A DNA stretch of 64,000 nucleotides from assembly GCA_949128115.1 (NCBI GenBank), contig OX421965.1, forward strand, positions 56,352,012 to 56,416,011, in the 5' to 3' direction. Under the pieces are notes generated by a model. The model did no database searches and was not told where the DNA came from. It saw nothing but the letters and a program-made list of their open reading frames with translations. Both the position numbers and the translations under genes were made by a program. This DNA comes from Anaspis maculata. Taxonomy: Eukaryota; Arthropoda; Insecta; Coleoptera; Scraptiidae. Shown in pieces: positions 63,904 through 64,000 of this stretch (its first letter is position 1; every line of letters starts with the position of its first letter).

Positions 63904-63967
63904 ACGTCCATATTTATTCCGAGGTTTCGCCGATTTCTTTACTATTTTTCCTGTACTATTATGTCGA

Positions 63968-64000
63968 ATGGCCTGAACGCATGGCTACAAACGCGTTTAG
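63968..64000. other. Right flank, unassigned
   Basis: The last 33 bp lie outside the palindrome and do not match the satellite or the bases left of 62,295. Too short to interpret. Confidence 0.4.

Larger units (their letters stand above)
62295..63967. mobile_element. Large imperfect palindrome, likely fold-back or inverted-repeat element
   Basis: Two inverted arms of about 0.82 kb are separated by about 20 bp. Matching landmarks are GGACGTCC at 62,344-62,351 and 63,902-63,909, the G run at 62,585-62,594 against the C run at 63,662-63,668, GTCTACTACTGACCAGAAC near 62,930 against GTTCTGGTCAGTAGTAGAC near 63,307, and GTTTTGAGTTATT near 63,085 against AATAACTCAAAA near 63,159. Arms differ by substitutions and small indels, so the structure is not a recent artefact. 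No transposase or reverse transcriptase frame is present and no clear target-site duplication flanks the ends. A 150-codon frame at 63,277-63,729 lies entirely inside one arm, starts without ATG and has no support. I do not recognise the family; a non-autonomous element or an inverted duplication are both possible. Confidence 0.75.
63139..63967 (-). repeat. Right arm of the palindrome
   Basis: This is the reverse complement of the left arm with scattered changes: 7 C against 10 G in the homopolymer, CAAGTCAACTTG where the left arm has the perfect CAAGTTAACTTG, and an extra 8-9 bp near 63,928-63,940 (AAATCGGCG on the complementary strand). It ends at GTACTATTATGTCGA. Beyond 63,967 the flanks no longer match. 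Confidence 0.8.

Overview
The window is almost entirely satellite DNA, and I find no gene I can support. From the left edge to about 60,894 it is one uninterrupted, head-to-tail array of a 172-bp monomer. About 353 monomers are sequenced, all in the same orientation, with a 200-N gap at 34,457-34,656. The array runs off the left edge, so its true length is unknown. The monomer is about 41% G+C, and its CpG count (10 per unit against about 7 expected) is not depleted. Many short frames can be opened in it from TTG codons, but 172 is not a multiple of three, so the frame changes at every monomer boundary. I read the array as non-coding.

The array is a mosaic. Variant bases at a few fixed offsets mark blocks of monomers, counting the T of TTGGCTTTTTGG as offset 1: 48, 73, 95, 99/100, 112, 157, 164 and 171. 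These blocks recur kilobases apart in the same order. Examples are 7,633-9,352 with 15,717-17,436; 4,021-5,568 with 22,768-24,315; 47,481-50,404 with 51,265-54,188; and 44,386-46,964 with 58,317-60,724. Short higher-order repeats of 3 and 6 monomers and a local burst of one variant (31,538-32,397) are also visible. Monomer phase is perfect for 113 monomers on the left and 92 on the right. The interval 34.9-44.9 kb beside the N gap is full of 1-bp indels, which looks like poorly polished assembly.

At 60,895 the 172-bp array stops abruptly and out of register. Seven units of a related 185-187-bp satellite follow (60,895-62,206). The two families share an anchor around AATTGGCTTTTTGGTCATTT and a second box around TCGGCTTCACCGA, but about 60 bp of each monomer cannot be aligned. 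The 186-bp unit is divisible by three and lacks stops in several frames. It therefore gives long open frames (up to 384 codons) on both strands without any ATG on the plus strand.

A short unique spacer (62,207-62,294) leads to a large imperfect palindrome (about 62,295-63,967). It has two arms of about 0.82 kb around a spacer of about 20 bp, and each arm holds two diverged copies of a module of about 100 bp. It resembles a fold-back element or a non-autonomous inverted-repeat transposon. I see no transposase and no clear target-site duplication.

The setting is eukaryotic heterochromatin, probably centromeric or pericentromeric. Lack of CpG depletion and the style of the flanking repeat fit an invertebrate such as an insect, but the species cannot be told from the sequence. 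There are no genes to act together. What can be read here is repeat evolution: homogenisation, block duplication, family switching at an array edge, and assembly quality.
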